A stretch of 64,000 nucleotides of DNA from positions 2,386,727 to 2,450,726 of the forward strand of contig NZ_CP025422.1 in the NCBI RefSeq assembly GCF_002848265.1. Direction: 5' to 3'. The translations under genes were made by a program, and so were the position numbers. The notes below the pieces were generated by a model. It was given only the letters and a program-made list of their open reading frames with translations, searched no databases and was not told the DNA's origin. The DNA is from Zhihengliuella sp. ISTPL4 (GTDB lineage Bacteria > Actinomycetota > Actinomycetes > Actinomycetales > Microbacteriaceae). Of the stretch, positions 19,501-28,878 are shown one piece after another (the stretch's first letter is position 1; each line of letters begins with the position of its first letter).

Positions 19501-21149
19501 AGTTCCACGCCGTCGGGTACGACGGCGCCCGGGACGGGGAGCAGAACTGTGTCGGACTGATCGGCCCGTACCCATCCACCGCTCTCTAAGGGGATGACGC
19601 GGGCTGAGAGCGCCAGGTCATGAGTGGGGCGGGCGTTCGCCGCGAGTTCCACGAGGATCCGAAGAGCGCCATCGACTCCTTCCACGCTCTGGTCGCCGAC
19701 GAGTTCGGTCAGCCACGCCGCGACGCCCGACTCCTGCGGGCTGCGCTCTTCTTCGTCTCCGCCGAGCAGTGACCGAAGGCGATTGCGGCGGGCAGGCGTC
19801 GAGAAGCACCGAGCGTGCGGCATGGTCTCGCGGGGAGCACGCTCCTGCCAGATCTCGGCTGAGGTCACGGTCAGGGGACTCTTGACGATGTCAGGTACGC
19901 CGGTGAAGTACGGTGGCACCTTGAGCGCGCCCGTCACGTCGGGGATCAACGCGCGACTTCTCGCGCGTCTCGGGATCTCGGCCGACAGGAAGCTGTCTGC
20001 CGCGCTCCGGCTCTCGCGGCCGCGAGCGGGGAACAGATCTAGATGCGCTCCCGGATCATCCGCCGTCGAGGCGCGCGACACGACGTCGAGGAACAGCTCG
20101 GCGCCGACCTCGAGCATGGCGGCGTTCAGCTTCGATGCGACGATCAACGACGTGCGGTCGTCGTTCACCTGCCAAGGAGCGTTGAAGATGCCGCTCGCGG
20201 TGGTCTGGTCGCGCAACGGAAACCACGCCCAGAGCTGCCCGGGGCTCGCACGTCCCTCGGGCCTGACGGCGTAGGAGTTGGTCATCGACTGGCGCAGGGC
20301 CGTGGCCGACAGCGTCGAGGCGACATCGATCGTCGGCTTGTACTCGCGCTCGGCGTAGAGCCAGCGGCTGCGCACGCCCTCGGGGTCGACGATGACGACC
20401 TGTCCGTCGTCCTGATCGCCCTCGCGGTGGAAGTCCCGCGAGACCGCGGCGGTACCCGGGCGGTCCTGCAACGTTATGCGCAGGCAGTCGAGGCCCTTGA
20501 AGAAGAGCAGGGACTCGGGCGAGAACGCCTTGAGCTCCTGTCGGAGCCGATCCCCCTCACGAGTGAGTGGCAGTTTGACGATCGTGGTCGCCCAGCCCAT
20601 CATCTCCGCGAGGTTCTGGTCCTCACGCCTCGCTTCGTCGACGTCGACCACACTCGGCACGCGGAGAAGAGGATACCGACCGCCATCGGACGGGATCCCC
20701 GCGAAGAGCTCCGACGTCTCGGGGGCGTTGAAGGCGAAACTGACCGAATGGCTGTAGATCTGCGGGCGATCACTCACACCGAGCACGGACTTGAATCCGA
20801 GTCCGAACCGTCCGATCTCATCGCCGCGTTTCGAACTGAGAAAGGCATAGGTGACGGCCGTCAATCCGTCGGCGTCAAAACCCGCGCCCTCGTTGGCGCA
20901 GTACAGCGCTCCGTCGGCGAGGCGGAACTCCACCATCCCCGGCGATCCACCCGCGGCGAGCGCATCCACCGCGTTCTGCAGCAGCTCAGGGATCTGCCTC
21001 GTCCCGTACCCGCCGGACTTGAAGCTGTCCTCCTGGCGGACATGCTCCACCAGCAGATCATGGTCTTCCTCATAGACGCGCAGCGCCTTGGACTGTCTCT
21101 CCGAGATGTGATCCTGCAACTCGGGATCCATCAGCTCCGGCCAGCTCAT
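16515..21149 (-). CDS. GHKL (sacsin/Hsp90-like) ATPase fused to SF2 helicase
   Basis: 1544 residues with an unusual two-engine architecture. The N-terminal GHKL ATPase has its N box in ELLQNAVDAL (55-64), G1 in NEGAGFD (86-92), and G2 in GRFGLGFKSVLG (113-124), like sacsin/Hsp90-type modules. A middle region of about 900 residues follows with no recognised domain. The C-terminus is a superfamily 2 helicase: LPTGAGKT near 1175, VVIDEAH near 1283, LGLTATPFRGR near 1315, and TQGFDAP...QMVGRGLRGP near 1484-1506. ATG 21149 has GGAGGAGAGG ahead of it. It is the first gene of the minus-strand drm unit and absent from the basic DISARM gene set. Its role is unknown. Confidence 0.8.
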   Translation of the reverse strand: MSWPELMDPELQDHISERQSKALRVYEEDHDLLVEHVRQEDSFKSGGYGTRQIPELLQNAVDALAAGGSPGMVEFRLADGALYCANEGAGFDADGLTAVTYAFLSSKRGDEIGRFGLGFKSVLGVSDRPQIYSHSVSFAFNAPETSELFAGIPSDGGRYPLLRVPSVVDVDEARREDQNLAEMMGWATTIVKLPLTREGDRLRQELKAFSPESLLFFKGLDCLRITLQDRPGTAAVSRDFHREGDQDDGQVVIVDPEGVRSRWLYAEREYKPTIDVASTLSATALRQSMTNSYAVRPEGRASPGQLWAWFPLRDQTTASGIFNAPWQVNDDRTSLIVASKLNAAMLEVGAELFLDVVSRASTADDPGAHLDLFPARGRESRSAADSFLSAEIPRRARSRALIPDVTGALKVPPYFTGVPDIVKSPLTVTSAEIWQERAPRETMPHARCFSTPARRNRLRSLLGGDEEERSPQESGVAAWLTELVGDQSVEGVDGALRILVELAANARPTHDLALSARVIPLESGGWVRADQSDTVLLPVPGAVVPDGVELVRSDVADASHDLLRRLRFRGVTVDEAASALAASATDRWSEAEWAHFWATLNTATPQVAARAVEGIRERGVRVLVRTEAGTWRAASDLVADGSIARDIATRQIDASIVPNIALRTAAGAFTAPERDRELERDRLRGDYVATIEDVVRRYLAANGLTAPTITVPDMRGVGPLDLLVDDLSEQDRVAWTHAILARMGNTQFVLDVPLRGRRAEIMVSTMEWWAVRSRGLIQTSAGARRPDAAVSGSLRRFSAFLPVASHDVVAGLPLPRDLASVPVSMLEDFLGRGDYKLLHAAEFAELIQECARRSDVAVPEHVPAVINGSVVLTPRSEVAIVVDSADAADLEEAGVAYIPIAAGDPRLVERWGLLSAEDALHQSVEVVGATEAIPLLDIHPSLQSHVFVPLARATVTRAVSIHRVLQSARGTRKKRLKATRQDRAVIVDASLEIDDALVVVSDELELGLSADDVRTVLRHDESLRQSELIASARAARNDEKRLLILAGVDALRSNLPDGLLAAVESNTGTLDDGGVAELFVRVHGHDSVRELRDVLRQRGIPVPERWDGSPQALAAVKNLGFHTSYAGSREKKPSAVSHIQGKLTLNPLHDYQREVAEKIAALVASEDPAGRRGLLYLPTGAGKTRVTVEALVRLMKAGEIESPVLWIAQSEELCEQAIHSFSEVWRAFGDERALDVSRFWSGYELDESDEELQVVVAIDATLGSRLGEPQYAWLTTPGIVVIDEAHTALSKTYTDILRHLGLTAQRTDRPLLGLTATPFRGRNDEINRLFAQRFGENRLESLDPDDPIAQLRSWNVLSEVDYHVLDGVEVRVGQQDAEFRKMKEVTPGMLAAIGQDMQRTLTVVRHIKEQKEDWPILVFAASVASAHTIAALLRLEGVRADSVDGSMRRQHRRRVVEQFKSGQTQVLVNCDLLTQGFDAPMIRALYIARPTFSPNRYLQMVGRGLRGPANGGTERCLIVNVEDTFEQFGEDLAYNEFDYLWSKA

Positions 21150-21302
21150 GTCGAACCTCTCCTCCTGTCAGCGGAACCATGTCCGCGCCGAGGCGAGTGC
21201 TCAGCCGAGTGACGATACGGAGGACCTCAGACATTCCACTTCGAACGCCACCCCCTGGCGATCATTATGGAGGAGGTTTCATCCGCCCGCATGAAGTCGG
21301 AG

Positions 21303-21339
21303 CGTCGAATATCCGGCGATTCGACGAACTCCTCGAATC
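21303..21339. promoter_or_regulatory. array of three alternating TCGAAT half-sites in divergent drm promoter region
   Basis: GTCGAAT (21303-21309), ATTCGAC (21319-21325) and TCGAATC (21333-21339) alternate in direction. The first and second, and the overlapping second and third (GATTCGA/TCGAATC, 7-bp arms, 8-bp spacer), each form a perfect inverted repeat about one and a half helical turns long. They lie in the 255-bp gap between the two divergent defence operons, 66 bp before the drmD start. An operator for a dimeric regulator is plausible. No regulator gene is present in the island. Confidence 0.4.
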
Positions 21340-21404
21340 ACATCGGATCGATACGATGGCGGAGAGCGGATCGACCGCACACCGGTCAGGGGAGGGACGA
21401 AGTC

Positions 21405-24251
21405 GTGCAGACATCGCAGTCGGATGCCGCTCGGAGTTTCCTCAACGTGGCCCCCGGATCGATCGTCACAGTCCGCGACGCGGATTGGCTCGTGACCAAG
21501 GTCGATCCGACCCAGGACGGCCTGCTGGTCGAGGTCACCGGGATCTCCGAACTGGTCCGTGACACCCGAGCGGCGTTCTACGAGGGCCTCGATGACATCG
21601 TGCCGCTCGATCCGCGAGCGGCACGGCTGCGCTCCGACTCGTCTCCCGGTCATCGAAGTACCCGCCTGTGGCTCGAGTCCACGCTGCGCCGCACGCCGTT
21701 GCCGCTCGGAGACGGCAGCCTCTCGGTGTCGACACAGATGCTCACCGACACCCTCGGCTACCAGCGCACCGCAGTGCGCAAGGCTCTGAGTTCGGAACAG
21801 CTCCGCCCCCGCATCCTCCTCGCCGACACGGTGGGCCTCGGCAAGACGATCGAGATCGGCATGATCCTCTCCGAGCTCGTGCGGCGCGGACGCGGCGAGC
21901 GCATCCTGATCGTCACGCCCAAGCACGTGCTCGAGCAGATGCAGTTCGAGATGTGGACCCGTTTCGCACTGCCGTTCGTGCGCCTCGATTCAGTGGGCAT
22001 CCAGCGGGTACGCCAGAAGCTGCCAGCTACCCGCAACCCGTTCAGCCTCTACAAGCGCGTGATCATCTCGGTCGACACCCTCAAGCAGGAGCGCTACCTG
22101 CATCACCTGCGCCGGCAACAGTGGGATGCCGTCGTCATCGACGAGTCGCACAACCTCACCGGCGTCACCAAGAACAACGCCCTCGCCCGCGTGCTCGCGC
22201 CGAACACCGAAGCTTTGATCCTCGCGTCAGCCACTCCCCACAACGGCCGCAAGGAATCGTTCGCCGAGCTCATCCGCCTTCTCGAGCCCACCGCGGTGTC
22301 GCCGAACGGCGACGTGGATCCGCAGGCACTCGATCGTCTCGTGATCCGGCGGCACCGCTATTCGGACGAGGTCAAGCGTGAGGTCGGCGATCAGTGGGCG
22401 GAGCGCAAGGAGCTGCAGCATCTGGTCGTCGCCGCGTCACCTGTGGAGGATGCCGTCGCCGACGAGCTCGCCGAGGTCTGGCTCTACCCGCAGGTGAGCA
22501 GCCCGTACTCGGGTGACAACAAGGGGCTGTTCCCCTGGACCCTGGCGAAGGCGTACCTGTCGAGCCCTCCGGCTCTGCTCGAGTCGGTGCGCAACCGCAT
22601 CCGCACTCTCGGCGACACTCGAACGCTCGAACAGGACCGCGAACTCGAGGCGCTCCGGCGGCTGGAATCTTTGGCGAAGGACAGCACCGAGGGCGAGTCG
22701 GCCAAGCTGACGAAGCTCGTCGCGTACCTCAAGCAGATCGGCATCGCGCGTGGCTCAGCCGAACGCGTGGTCATCTTCTCGGAGCGGGTCGCGACGCTCC
22801 ACTGGCTGCTGTCTCGCCTTCGTGAAGATCTCAAGCTCAAGGAGGAGCAGGTCGAGATCCTGCACGGAGGTTTGTCCGATGTCGAACAGCAGGCAGTGGT
22901 CGAGTCGTTCAAGCAGTCGTCGTCACCGATCCGTGTGCTGATCACCGGCGACATCGCATCCGAGGGAGTGAACCTGCACTCGCAGTGCCATGAGCTGGTC
23001 CACTTCGACATTCCCTGGAGCCTCATCCGCATCGAGCAGCGCAACGGCCGCATCGACCGCTACGGCCAGCAGCACCCACCGCAGATCACCACTCTGCTGC
23101 TGAGCCCGTCGAATCAGCGGTTCTCCGGCGACATGCGCGTGCTGCAGCGTCTCGTCGAGCGCGAGAACGAGGCACACGGCGCGCTCGGCGATGCGGCAGT
23201 GCTCATGGGGGCGTACAGCGTCGCCGCCGAAGAGAAGGCGATCGAGCAGGCCCTGATGAAGGGGCACTCTATCGACGAGGTCGTCCCGGGAGTCGCCGAC
23301 ATCGCGGACGACCCCGACGATCCGTGGCGAGCATTCCTACAGGGATACTCCGAGTCGACTCCCATCGCGGTGTCCGCCACCGTCGACGGCGGCACGACCG
23401 GCCTCTTCGAGTCGGATGCCGACTACCTGCAGTCCGCCCTGCATGAGGTGTTCGAGACACCCGCAGAGAACCTCGGCGCGGGCGGCGTGGACTGGAAGGT
23501 GCACGTCGGATACGGCATCGTCGAGCTCAGCCCGACCGACGACCTCAAGCAACGATTGACCGTCCTGCCCCAGAGCTACCTGCAGGAGCGCAAGGTGCTC
23601 GGCGACATGAAGCTCGCGACCACCGAGACCCGGGCCAAGGCCTCGCTCAAAGACGCGCGTGACGATAGCTCGGAGCGCCAGAGCCTGTGGCCCGACACGC
23701 ACTACCTCGGTCCGCTGCACCCCGTGCTCGACTGGGCGGGTGACCGCGTGCTCGCCAAGCTCGGTCGCAACGAGGTCTTCGTCGTTCGCGGTGACGTGCC
23801 GGTGCCCACCGTGCTGCTGCTCGGCACTCTCAGCAACGCCCGAGGTCAGGTGATCGCGACCAGCTTCGTAACGGTCGCGGGCGGCATGATCCACCCCTAC
23901 GCGAGTGCCGGAGAGGCCCTCGCCGACCTCGGCATCACCTCGGCCCAGACCAATCCGGGCGCGATCGACGATGTCGAGGCGCTGCAGGACCTCATCCCGC
24001 GCGCCGTGGACCGAGCCGTGTCACATCTCGAGGTGACCACCGAGGCCGCAGCGGCGGACGCACGCCGGCGGGTCGACGAATGGTCGCAGCGCGTGGAGTC
24101 GTGGATCGATGCGTCGGGAGATCTCGTCCAGCGTGCGGACCTCAAGGGTCGGCGCTCCGCAGTGAAGGACGAGGAACGCACAGCGCGTTCGATGCTCCCT
24201 TCACGCCACCTCGCCCGCCCCCTGCTCGTCGTCGTCCCTGAGGAGGCCTGA
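21405..24251 (+). CDS. drmD: DISARM DrmD-like SNF2-family helicase
   Basis: 948 residues from GTG 21405, which has GGGGAGGGA upstream; the open frame begins at 21267 but its first 46 codons look non-coding. SNF2/RapA-type motifs are LLADTVGLGKTIEIGMIL near 140-157, VVIDESHNLTG (DESH box) near 244, ASATPHNGR near 273, VVIFSERVATLHWLL near 455, and GDIASEGVNLHSQ...IEQRNGRIDRYGQ near 515-555. This matches DrmD, the SNF2-like helicase of class 1 DISARM, which likewise stands directly upstream of the adenine methylase gene. The next gene starts 1 bp after its stop. Confidence 0.85.
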   Translation: MQTSQSDAARSFLNVAPGSIVTVRDADWLVTKVDPTQDGLLVEVTGISELVRDTRAAFYEGLDDIVPLDPRAARLRSDSSPGHRSTRLWLESTLRRTPLPLGDGSLSVSTQMLTDTLGYQRTAVRKALSSEQLRPRILLADTVGLGKTIEIGMILSELVRRGRGERILIVTPKHVLEQMQFEMWTRFALPFVRLDSVGIQRVRQKLPATRNPFSLYKRVIISVDTLKQERYLHHLRRQQWDAVVIDESHNLTGVTKNNALARVLAPNTEALILASATPHNGRKESFAELIRLLEPTAVSPNGDVDPQALDRLVIRRHRYSDEVKREVGDQWAERKELQHLVVAASPVEDAVADELAEVWLYPQVSSPYSGDNKGLFPWTLAKAYLSSPPALLESVRNRIRTLGDTRTLEQDRELEALRRLESLAKDSTEGESAKLTKLVAYLKQIGIARGSAERVVIFSERVATLHWLLSRLREDLKLKEEQVEILHGGLSDVEQQAVVESFKQSSSPIRVLITGDIASEGVNLHSQCHELVHFDIPWSLIRIEQRNGRIDRYGQQHPPQITTLLLSPSNQRFSGDMRVLQRLVERENEAHGALGDAAVLMGAYSVAAEEKAIEQALMKGHSIDEVVPGVADIADDPDDPWRAFLQGYSESTPIAVSATVDGGTTGLFESDADYLQSALHEVFETPAENLGAGGVDWKVHVGYGIVELSPTDDLKQRLTVLPQSYLQERKVLGDMKLATTETRAKASLKDARDDSSERQSLWPDTHYLGPLHPVLDWAGDRVLAKLGRNEVFVVRGDVPVPTVLLLGTLSNARGQVIATSFVTVAGGMIHPYASAGEALADLGITSAQTNPGAIDDVEALQDLIPRAVDRAVSHLEVTTEAAAADARRRVDEWSQRVESWIDASGDLVQRADLKGRRSAVKDEERTARSMLPSRHLARPLLVVVPEEA

Positions 24252-24252
24252 G

Positions 24253-27200
24253 ATGTCATCGGATGCGTTCATCGTCGGCGAGGACTGGATCAGCGAGCAC
24301 TACTTCAACACCGAGTCCGCGAAGCAGTCGTTCCAGGGGCGGGTCATCGCGCGCCGCAAGGACTGGGACGAGCGCGAGAGCGCCGGAGAGAAGACGCCGC
24401 GGTCGCGCCTCGCGGCGGCCGGGGCCGCACTCACGGCACTGCTCTCCACCGTCAACACGGATGCCGGCGACGATGCGGTGATCGAGGTCGATGCGGGTCG
24501 CCATCGCAGCGAGGTCCTGGCCCCTCTCGCCACCGCCCTGGGATATGAGGATGCTCGTTGGCGTCGCGAAGCGAGCGGGCCGATCACGCTGCTCGCTCCA
24601 AAGGACGTCACCGAGGTCTCAACCGCCCTGGTATTCGCTCGCCCCGTCGCCGACGTGGTCGATCTCCTGGCGAAGAACAAGCCGACACTGCTCGAGCCGT
24701 TCATGCCGGAAGACGAGACCGACGAGATCGTGTCGGTGGCGCGAGCTCTCTCGTGGCTGTTCACGAGTGAGGACGCACCGGCCTTCGCGGTGGTGCTGAG
24801 CGGAGCGAAGGCACTCGTCGCCGAACGCGAGCGCTGGGCCGAAGGCCGCTACCTCGCCGTCGATCTGCAGCTCGTGCTCGACCGCAACGAGGTGAAGAAG
24901 CGAGGTGGGGAGTTCGATCGTGCCACCGCCGTGCTTGCTGCGGAGTCAGTCTCACCCGACGTCGACGGCACCACATGGTGGGCCGAGACGCTGGAGGACT
25001 CGGTGAAGCACACCGTGGGTGTCTCGAAGGACCTCCGTGACGGCGTGCGGGAGTCGATCGAGATCATCGCCAACGAGGTCGTGCGCCGCCGCGCCGCCGC
25101 GGGTCTCGAGCCGCTGCCCGCGAGTGAGGCGAACACACTGGCTCGGCAGTCGCTGAGGTACCTCTACCGTGTGCTGTTCCTGCTGTTCGCCGAAGCGTCT
25201 CCTGAATTGCGCGTGCTTCCCGTCGGTGCACCCGAGTATGCGCTGGGGTACGGTCTCGACCGGTTGCGCGAGCTCGTGCTGGTCGAGCTCGGCGAGGAGT
25301 CCCGCCACCGGACTCACCTGCACGAGTCATTAGACACCCTGTTCCGCCTCGTCGACGCCGGACATAAGAAGGCCGCCACCGCCGATGAGGCCGAGCTCCC
25401 CGAGGGACTCGAGTTCCACTCGTTGAGCGCCGATCTGTTCCGGCGTGAGTCGGTCGCGCTGATCGATGCGGTGAAACTCGGCGACGGCGCGCTGCAGCGT
25501 GTGCTCTCGCTACTGCTGCTCACTCGGGAGGAGCGGACGAAGAAGGGCGGAGACCGCGGCTTCATCTCGTACGCCGACCTGGGCATCAACCAGCTCGGCG
25601 CCGTGTACGAGGGCCTGATGTCGTACAGCGGCTTCTTCGCCGAGACGGATCTGTTCGAGGTGGCGAAGGACGGCGACTCGTCGAAGGGCTCGTGGGTCGT
25701 GCCCGTCGATCGTGCGCACGATATCGCGAAGCAACACTTCGTGATGGCCGAGGACCCGATCACCCACGAGCGAGTGCAGCGCCGCTACCGCGACGGCGAG
25801 TTCGTCTTCCGCCTGTCGGGCCGCGAGCGCCAGACCTCAGCGTCGTACTACTCGCCCGAAGTACTGACGAAGTTCGTGGTGGGGCAGGCGCTCGAAGAAC
25901 TGCTCGATCAGGACGGTCGTACCACCTCGGCGGAAGAGATCCTCAGCCTGAGCGTGTGCGAGCCCGCCCTCGGCTCGGGCGCGTTCGCGATCGAGGCCGT
26001 GCGTCAACTCGCCAACGAGTACCTCAGCCGTCGCGAGCAGGAGGTCGGCGAACGCATCGAACCGGACGAGCGTCCGCGCGAGCTGCAGAAGGCCAAGGCC
26101 GCGATCGCCCTTCACCAGGTGTACGGGGTCGACCTCAACGCGACCGCCGTGGAACTCGCCGAGATCTCGCTGTGGCTCGACACCATGGTCGACGGGCTAC
26201 AGGCACCGTGGTTCGGGCTACGCCTGCGGCGGGGCAACTCGCTCATCGGTGCCCGACGCGCGGTGTACTCGCAGAAGCAGGTCATTGACAAGGCGTGGTT
26301 GAAGGACACCCCGGCCGACGTACCCGTCTCGACTCTCGTCGACGACATGCGCGACGGTCGGATCGGGGGCGCGACTTCAGGCAAGATCCATCACTTCCTC
26401 CTGCCCGCCGAGGGCTGGGGTTCCGCAGTCGACGCGAAGGAAGCCAGGGACCTCGCACCGGAGGCGCACTCCACACTTCGCGAGTGGCGCAAGGCGACCC
26501 GCGTGAAGCCGTCGAAGAGGCAGCTCGAGCGACTGGTCGGCCTCGGGCATCGGGTCGAGGCGCTGTGGCAATTCACGCTGCGCCGCCTCGAGATCGCCGA
26601 GCGACAGGTCTCTCGCGAGCTGACTCTCTGGAACGATCCTCGACCGCGGCGCGAGGGTGACGAAGCAGTCGTCGGCCGCGCCGAGGTCGAGGCGTTCCTG
26701 CATGACGACAGCGGGGCGTACCGGCGTCTGAGAAGAGTGATGGACGCGTGGTGCGCCCTGTGGTTCTGGCCGCTCACCGACAACCTCACGCAGGGGACCC
26801 CACCGCCGAACCTCGACGAGTGGCTTGACGGGATCACCGCACTCATCGGCGGCCACTCGCGCGCAACTGCACGCAAGGCGGGTGAGGGAGCCCAGCAGTT
26901 CGGCCTGCCGACAGGGTGGGATGACCTCGCCGAAGCCGAGAAGGACGACCTCGACTGGTCGAGCGCACTCGATGTCGAGGACGCTCTGACAAGTCATCCA
27001 TGGCTTCGGGTCACCGAGCGCATCGCCGAAGCGAACGGCTTCTTCCACTGGGAGCTCGACTTCGCGGGAGTCTTCTCTCAGGGCGGCTTCGATCTGCAGG
27101 TCGGGAATCCGCCATGGGTTCGGCCTCGGTCTGACGTAGATGCCCTGATGGCGGAAGGAGACCCGTGGTGGCAGTTGGCGGTCAAGCCGACCCAGGCAGA

Positions 27201-28878
27201 GGTCAAGGCCAGACGCGAGCAGACGCTCGCCATCGAAGGAATCCGCGACCTTGTCGTCGACGGCACCGCCGATGTCGCGTGCACTGCCGCGTTCGTCGGT
27301 TCTCCGATCCTCTATCCGCACCTGGCCGGTCTGCAGCCGGATCTCTACCGATGCTTCATGGAACTGACCTGGTCTCATCTCAGTCCCACGGGGGCTGTAG
27401 CTCTGATCCACCCGGAGAGCCATTTCACGGATGAGAAGGCGGGCTACCTGCGCCAAGCGACGTATGAGCACCTGCGACGTCACTGGCAGTTCATCAACGA
27501 GCTCTCATTGTTCGAGATCCACAACCTCGTCTCGTACGGCGTGCATGTGTACGGCGCTGCACAGAAACCGCGGTTCAGCATGGCGACGAACCTGTACCAC
27601 CCGGAGACGGTAGTCGGATCCCTTCGACACAATGGCGATGGGCCGGAACCAGGGATCAAGAACGCCGACGGCAAATGGGATCTCAGCGCCCACAGCGGCC
27701 GCATCACGATCGTCGACGACGATGTGCTGCGATCATGGCACGGTCTTCTCGAGGACGAGTCCACGCCGATCCGGAGGACGCGCATGGTGTACGCAGTCAA
27801 CCGAGCCACAGCAACCGTGCTGGCAAAACTCGCCGACGCTCCCCGAGTCGGATCGCTCGGACTCGAGTTCTCGCGCGGCTGGGATGAGAGCATCGACCGC
27901 AAGAAGGGAGTGTTCGACGTGGAATGGGGTGAGGTGGAGGCGTGGGATCAGGCGATCCTGCAGGGCCCCCACCTCTTCGTGAGCAACCCGTTCTATAAGT
28001 TCCCCAATGCCTCGATGAGCAACAATAAGGACTGGTCTTTGGTCGACTTGGAGACGCTCTCGCCGGATGCGATGCCCGTCACCTCCTACAAGCCAGCCAA
28101 ACCGCGCGCCGAGTACGACGCCGCCTATACGCACTGGGGCCCCGACCGAGTTCCTGCCCGCGATCACTATCGCATCGCCTGGCGCACGATGGCGGCGAAC
28201 ACCGGTGAACGGACTCTGATCCCGAGCATCATCCCTCCCGGAGCGTCCCACATTCATCGAGTTTCGTCCGTGGGCATCCGGTCTGAAGACATCAGGACGC
28301 TACCGCTTGCTCTCGGCTACCTCTCGTCCCTAACGGCTGACCTGCTCGTCCGAGCTGTTCCGAAATCTGACATCCTTCTGGCGACGATCGCAAGAATTCC
28401 GGTCGAGTCGAACCCTTTGTCAGGCGAACTCATCACCCGTGTGCTGCGACTGGTGAGCCTGACCGCCCCCTACGCACAGTTGTGGGAAGGCGTGACGTCG
28501 ACGAAGTGGACCCCCGACGTCCCCCTCCGACGCGCATCTGACCGACGCCAGGCGCAGGTCGAGATCGACGCTATCGTCGCACTATCCCTCGGCATCACGG
28601 CCGACGAACTCTGCACGATCTACCGCACACAATTCGCGGTCCTCTACGGTTACGACCGCAACACCTACTTCTACGACGCCAACGGGCGACTCGTCCCAAA
28701 CGAGGTAATGAGGGTCTGGCGCCAGAAGGGCGCAGCGATCTCACAGGAGGAGCGCACCGCGACGAATGCGTCGGGTAACACCTATGAGTACGAGCTGCCG
28801 TTCGTCACGCTCGACCGCGAGGCCGACATGCGTCAGGCCTACGCGCACTTCGAGAAGATCCTGCAGGGGCGCTCATGA
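24253..28878 (+). CDS. drmMI: large N6-adenine DNA methyltransferase (DrmMI-like, Eco57I-type)
   Basis: 1541 residues. A long N-terminal region (about 1-520) precedes the methylase core. The core has SASYYSPEVLTKFVV near 531, SAM-binding motif I CEPALGSGAF near 570, and catalytic motif IV GNPPW near 947-951, with a helical insertion between. The remaining 590 residues probably hold target recognition (RGWDESIDRKKGVFDVEWG, WRTMAANTGERTLIPSIIPP). Layout and size resemble DrmMI, PglX and BrxX. No PD-(D/E)XK motif was seen near the N-terminus, so it looks like a modification enzyme rather than a type IIG nuclease. It sits between drmD (1-bp gap) and the DUF1998 helicase (ATGA overlap). Confidence 0.87.
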   Translation: MSSDAFIVGEDWISEHYFNTESAKQSFQGRVIARRKDWDERESAGEKTPRSRLAAAGAALTALLSTVNTDAGDDAVIEVDAGRHRSEVLAPLATALGYEDARWRREASGPITLLAPKDVTEVSTALVFARPVADVVDLLAKNKPTLLEPFMPEDETDEIVSVARALSWLFTSEDAPAFAVVLSGAKALVAERERWAEGRYLAVDLQLVLDRNEVKKRGGEFDRATAVLAAESVSPDVDGTTWWAETLEDSVKHTVGVSKDLRDGVRESIEIIANEVVRRRAAAGLEPLPASEANTLARQSLRYLYRVLFLLFAEASPELRVLPVGAPEYALGYGLDRLRELVLVELGEESRHRTHLHESLDTLFRLVDAGHKKAATADEAELPEGLEFHSLSADLFRRESVALIDAVKLGDGALQRVLSLLLLTREERTKKGGDRGFISYADLGINQLGAVYEGLMSYSGFFAETDLFEVAKDGDSSKGSWVVPVDRAHDIAKQHFVMAEDPITHERVQRRYRDGEFVFRLSGRERQTSASYYSPEVLTKFVVGQALEELLDQDGRTTSAEEILSLSVCEPALGSGAFAIEAVRQLANEYLSRREQEVGERIEPDERPRELQKAKAAIALHQVYGVDLNATAVELAEISLWLDTMVDGLQAPWFGLRLRRGNSLIGARRAVYSQKQVIDKAWLKDTPADVPVSTLVDDMRDGRIGGATSGKIHHFLLPAEGWGSAVDAKEARDLAPEAHSTLREWRKATRVKPSKRQLERLVGLGHRVEALWQFTLRRLEIAERQVSRELTLWNDPRPRREGDEAVVGRAEVEAFLHDDSGAYRRLRRVMDAWCALWFWPLTDNLTQGTPPPNLDEWLDGITALIGGHSRATARKAGEGAQQFGLPTGWDDLAEAEKDDLDWSSALDVEDALTSHPWLRVTERIAEANGFFHWELDFAGVFSQGGFDLQVGNPPWVRPRSDVDALMAEGDPWWQLAVKPTQAEVKARREQTLAIEGIRDLVVDGTADVACTAAFVGSPILYPHLAGLQPDLYRCFMELTWSHLSPTGAVALIHPESHFTDEKAGYLRQATYEHLRRHWQFINELSLFEIHNLVSYGVHVYGAAQKPRFSMATNLYHPETVVGSLRHNGDGPEPGIKNADGKWDLSAHSGRITIVDDDVLRSWHGLLEDESTPIRRTRMVYAVNRATATVLAKLADAPRVGSLGLEFSRGWDESIDRKKGVFDVEWGEVEAWDQAILQGPHLFVSNPFYKFPNASMSNNKDWSLVDLETLSPDAMPVTSYKPAKPRAEYDAAYTHWGPDRVPARDHYRIAWRTMAANTGERTLIPSIIPPGASHIHRVSSVGIRSEDIRTLPLALGYLSSLTADLLVRAVPKSDILLATIARIPVESNPLSGELITRVLRLVSLTAPYAQLWEGVTSTKWTPDVPLRRASDRRQAQVEIDAIVALSLGITADELCTIYRTQFAVLYGYDRNTYFYDANGRLVPNEVMRVWRQKGAAISQEERTATNASGNTYEYELPFVTLDREADMRQAYAHFEKILQGRS

